This document shows, piece after piece, positions 63,629-64,000 of a stretch of DNA of 64,000 bases. Where the stretch lies: positions 1 through 64,000 of the forward strand of contig NZ_LGIC01000091.1 of the NCBI RefSeq assembly GCF_001294535.1. The letters run 5' to 3'. The stretch comes from Cypionkella psychrotolerans. GTDB lineage: Bacteria > Pseudomonadota > Alphaproteobacteria > Rhodobacterales > Rhodobacteraceae. Made by a program: the position numbers and the translations under genes. The notes below the pieces were generated by a model that ran no database searches, was not told the DNA's origin, and saw nothing but the letters and a program-made list of their open reading frames with translations. Position 1 is the stretch's first letter, and every line of letters starts with the position of its first letter.

Positions 63629-64000
63629 ATGGCTGTAACCTTCCGTAATTTGCCACGCTTGGCCGCTTTGTGCGGCGTTCTGGCCCTCAGTGCCGCCTGC
63701 GTGCCGAGCAATTCGGAAGTGACGATGCTCTCCGCTCACCCTGATCTGATCCAGCCCGGGCTGAACCCGAACTTCGTCTCGAAAGCCATTGGCAATGCCA
63801 AAGCGAAACGCGCCAAGGGTCAGAAGGTCTGGTGCGTGCCGTTTGCGCGTGATGCCAGCGGGGTTGAGATCATGGGCAATGCGGGCACTTGGTGGGACAA
63901 GGCCAAGGGTAAATTCGTCCGTGGCCACGAGCCTGTTGTGGGTGCGGTGATGGCGTTTTCGTCGACCCGCAAACTGCCGAAGGGCCATGTCGCTGTGGTG
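63629..64000 (+). CDS. CHAP-domain lipoprotein, 3' end outside the window
   Basis: The 124 residues in the window begin with a lipoprotein signal (RLAALCGVLALSAAC, lipobox LSAAC). The start of a CHAP domain follows: AKRAKGQKVWCVPFARDASG with the catalytic Cys, GNAGTWWDKAKGKF, and PVVGAVMAFSSTRKLPKGHV with the catalytic His. CHAP enzymes are cysteine amidases or endopeptidases, often of peptidoglycan. The end is cut off by the window. Confidence 0.85.
   Translation, partial: MAVTFRNLPRLAALCGVLALSAACVPSNSEVTMLSAHPDLIQPGLNPNFVSKAIGNAKAKRAKGQKVWCVPFARDASGVEIMGNAGTWWDKAKGKFVRGHEPVVGAVMAFSSTRKLPKGHVAVV

Noticed and set aside
1-64000. CRISPR arrays, prophage or toxin-antitoxin modules
   Set aside because: No regularly spaced repeats, phage structural genes or recognisable toxin-antitoxin pairs were seen while reading the window.

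Overview
The window looks like a chromosomal piece of a Rhodobacteraceae-type alphaproteobacterium. It is GC-rich and carries a C4-pathway 5-aminolevulinate synthase very close to Rhodobacter HemA. Release factor 2 has no programmed frameshift. The uvrA promoter has the alphaproteobacterial LexA box (GTTC-N7-GTTC), and the pst permeases have the enlarged N-termini seen in this class. Genus and species cannot be fixed by reading alone.

Layout. 1-1400: a graveyard of broken insertion sequences (IS481, IS5 and IS3/IS407-type fragments). Two copies of the same ~40 bp palindromic element lie inside two different dead transposase genes. 1930-2006: tRNA-Asp with its promoter. 2158-12266: GNAT acetyltransferase, DUF1344 protein, M20 dipeptidase, a secreted protein, hemA (FNR-like box upstream), a RodZ-like protein, ispG, a DsbA-like protein, a class I aminotransferase and a cell-wall amidase. 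12379-31151: PBP1A, prfB, a DUF2189 membrane protein, an MFS exporter, a bactofilin/M23 peptidase pair, a DUF455/peroxiredoxin pair, a YhdP-like giant protein overlapping queA, two more MFS proteins, a DUF924 protein, lpdA and a tiny DUF6500-like protein. 31182-38257: uvrA with its SOS box, a His/Asp-rich secreted protein, an NCS1 permease, a DUF2892 protein and mmsA/iolA.

38355-46835: a LysR regulator divergent from mmsA, a CBS-domain protein, coaD, then the myo-inositol block iolR-iolC(DUF2090 fusion)-iolD-iolE-iolB. Two palindromes of the GGAA-N6-TTCC type lie before iolR and iolC. The block converts inosose towards malonate semialdehyde, which mmsA/iolA (2 kb before iolR) can take to acetyl-CoA. 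iolG and an inositol transporter are not in the window. 46839-54778: the phosphate block, with an unknown small protein divergent from phoR, then phoR-pstS-pstC-pstA-pstB-phoU-phoB and a three-unit Pho box before pstS. 54903-64000: a VOC protein, nucleoside hydrolase, iron-type binding protein, MazG, an M20 amidohydrolase, a DUF6636 protein, a class III aminotransferase followed by agmatinase (a likely agmatine-putrescine route), a DUF1499 protein and a CHAP-domain lipoprotein cut by the window end.

Most of the window is ordinary core genome. I found no clearly new multi-gene system. The most unusual signals are small: the ~40 bp palindromic element in two dead transposases; a dispersed intergenic repeat that supplies the start codon and first codons of the amidase gene; the paired regulator sites around iolR and between mmsA and the LysR gene; and a PhoR kinase with no membrane segment beside an unknown, possibly receiver-like protein.
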